This document shows, one piece after another, positions 42,949 to 43,907 of a stretch of DNA of 43,907 nt (the stretch's first letter is position 1; the number at the start of each line of letters is the position of its first letter). The position numbers and the translations under genes are program-made. The notes below the pieces were generated by a model that searched no databases, was not told the origin of the DNA, and saw nothing but the letters and a program-made list of their open reading frames with translations. Origin of the DNA: Bacteroidaceae bacterium (lineage in GTDB: Bacteria > Bacteroidota > Bacteroidia > Bacteroidales > Bacteroidaceae); assembly GCA_017541265.1 (NCBI GenBank), contig JAFXZK010000104.1, positions 1-43,907 of the forward strand, given 5' to 3'.

Positions 42949-43907
42949 ATGTCTTTCTTTGTTATCTTTAAGCTGCTTGGCTCTTTGGCATTGCTCATGT
43001 TCGGTATGAAATCCATGAGCGAGGCTCTGCAGAAAATGGCTGGTCCGCAGCTGCGCCATGTGCTTGGTGCTATGACCACCAACCGTTTTACCGGAGCTTT
43101 GACGGGCATGTTCGTTACAGCTGCCGTGCAAAGCTCTACGGCCACAACCTTGATGACCGTCTCGTTCGTCAATGCTGGCTTGCTCACCCTCGTACAAGCC
43201 ATCAGCGTCATCATGGGCGCTAACATAGGAACAACGCTGACGGCTTGGATCATGTCGCTCACCGATGCCTTCAACGTATCGAACCTCATCTATCCCGCCT
43301 TCTTCATCGGCATCATACTTATCTACATGAAGAAGCGCCGCATCGTGGGCGACTTCCTCTTCGGCGTGGCCTTCCTCTTCCTCGGACTCACCACGCTGAA
43401 GGACACGGGGTTCTCGTTGGCCAAAGACCCCGAGACAAGCGTCATCATCAGCAACTTCTTCCAGAACTTCAACGAGCCTACCTTTGCCAACTCGCTGCTC
43501 TTCCTCTTCATGGGCACCGTGCTGACGCTTTGCGTGCAGTCGTCGGCTGCCATCATGGCCATCACCATGATGCTCTGCTCTACTGGCGTGCTGGGCATCG
43601 ACCAAGGCGTCATGCTCGTCTTGGGCGAGAACGTCGGCACTACCATCACCTCGAACATCGTGGCAATGGGAGCCAACACACAAGCCCGCCGAGCCGCTTT
43701 CGCACACCTCAGCTTCAATGCTGTGGGTGTCTTTTGGGTGCTGCTCCTGATGAAACCCTTCTTTGCCATGGTCTGCGAAGTCTCAGGCTTCGACCCTTCC
43801 ATGACGCCCGACTCACCCGACTTCGCCATCAAGTCGAGCATGACACTCGCCACCTTCCACTCCGCCTTCAACATCAGCAACGCCCTGCTACTCATCTGGT
43901 TCATACC
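42949..43907 (+). CDS. Na/Pi cotransporter family protein, N-terminal part
   Basis: The frame is open from the ATG at 42949 to the window end (319 codons), so the C-terminus (often a PhoU-like domain) is outside. It is a multi-pass inner-membrane protein with the two typical repeats of the NptA/type II family: V-Q-S-S-T-A-T-T (about 62-69) and V-Q-S-S-A-A-I-M (about 196-203), each followed by G-A-N-I-G-T-T or G-E-N-V-G-T-T. It probably imports phosphate with sodium. It has its own promoter. Confidence 0.92.
   Translation, partial: MSFFVIFKLLGSLALLMFGMKSMSEALQKMAGPQLRHVLGAMTTNRFTGALTGMFVTAAVQSSTATTLMTVSFVNAGLLTLVQAISVIMGANIGTTLTAWIMSLTDAFNVSNLIYPAFFIGIILIYMKKRRIVGDFLFGVAFLFLGLTTLKDTGFSLAKDPETSVIISNFFQNFNEPTFANSLLFLFMGTVLTLCVQSSAAIMAITMMLCSTGVLGIDQGVMLVLGENVGTTITSNIVAMGANTQARRAAFAHLSFNAVGVFWVLLLMKPFFAMVCEVSGFDPSMTPDSPDFAIKSSMTLATFHSAFNISNALLLIWFI

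Overview
The window looks like chromosomal DNA of a Bacteroidales bacterium, most likely Prevotella or a close relative. Evidence: SusC/SusD outer-membrane import genes, Bacteroidetes-type promoters (TAnnTTTG -7 boxes), weak ribosome-binding sites, many lipoproteins, secreted proteins with C-terminal sorting tails, a 1154-residue SecA, and an arginine pathway ending in an N-succinylornithine-type transcarbamylase. The genus is inferred from gene content and style, not from a search.

Layout. 1-687: C-terminal end of a biotin-dependent carboxylase/decarboxylase subunit whose biotinyl-like domain lacks the lysine. 1104-14285 (+): nutrient-import and proteolysis locus: SusC, SusD, a zinc-metallohydrolase lipoprotein, a DUF4302-like lipoprotein, a large secreted protein and an M6-type metalloprotease interrupted by an in-frame TGA. 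14716-24064 (-): envelope biogenesis: PpiD-like chaperone, a small acidic protein, SecA, a PafA-like phosphatase homologue with altered active-site motifs, and a DUF4105/Lnb-type protein. 24078-24969: gene-free and packed with repeats. 24970-25553 (-): frameshifted small secreted protein. 25775-29939 (+): coaX, an outer-membrane protein, lptC and a CNNM/CBS protein. 30076-37762 (+): arginine cluster argR, GNAT acyltransferase, argG, argC, argD, an acyl-CoA synthetase and the transcarbamylase. 37845-38773: small secreted protein and nitroreductase. 39021-42791: a probable structured RNA, then a BACON-domain lipoprotein and a C10 (streptopain-like) cysteine protease. 42949-43907: start of a Na/Pi cotransporter.

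The most unusual feature is repeat DNA, in several classes with one theme of palindromes built from short units. (1) Arrays of palindromic units with a 22-bp period: four ATAAGTCC-type and one TAGGCGTGCCTA-type, with compensatory changes, often ending as terminators. (2) G/C-rich palindromic elements of about 80-130 bp (two small hairpins inside an outer inverted repeat). They sit after stop codons, and also in frame inside genes: twice in the Lnb-type gene, once in the transcarbamylase, and as a half element forming the C-terminus of the acyl-CoA synthetase. (3) An A/T-rich 8-bp-period palindrome in frame inside argC. (4) Runs of 7-bp units at gene starts, some forming signal-peptide cores and pairing with complementary runs upstream of the start codon. 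(5) A MITE-like element present twice in opposite orientation. Together they suggest a population of small non-autonomous palindromic elements tolerated inside conserved enzymes, comparable in principle to Rickettsia palindromic elements.
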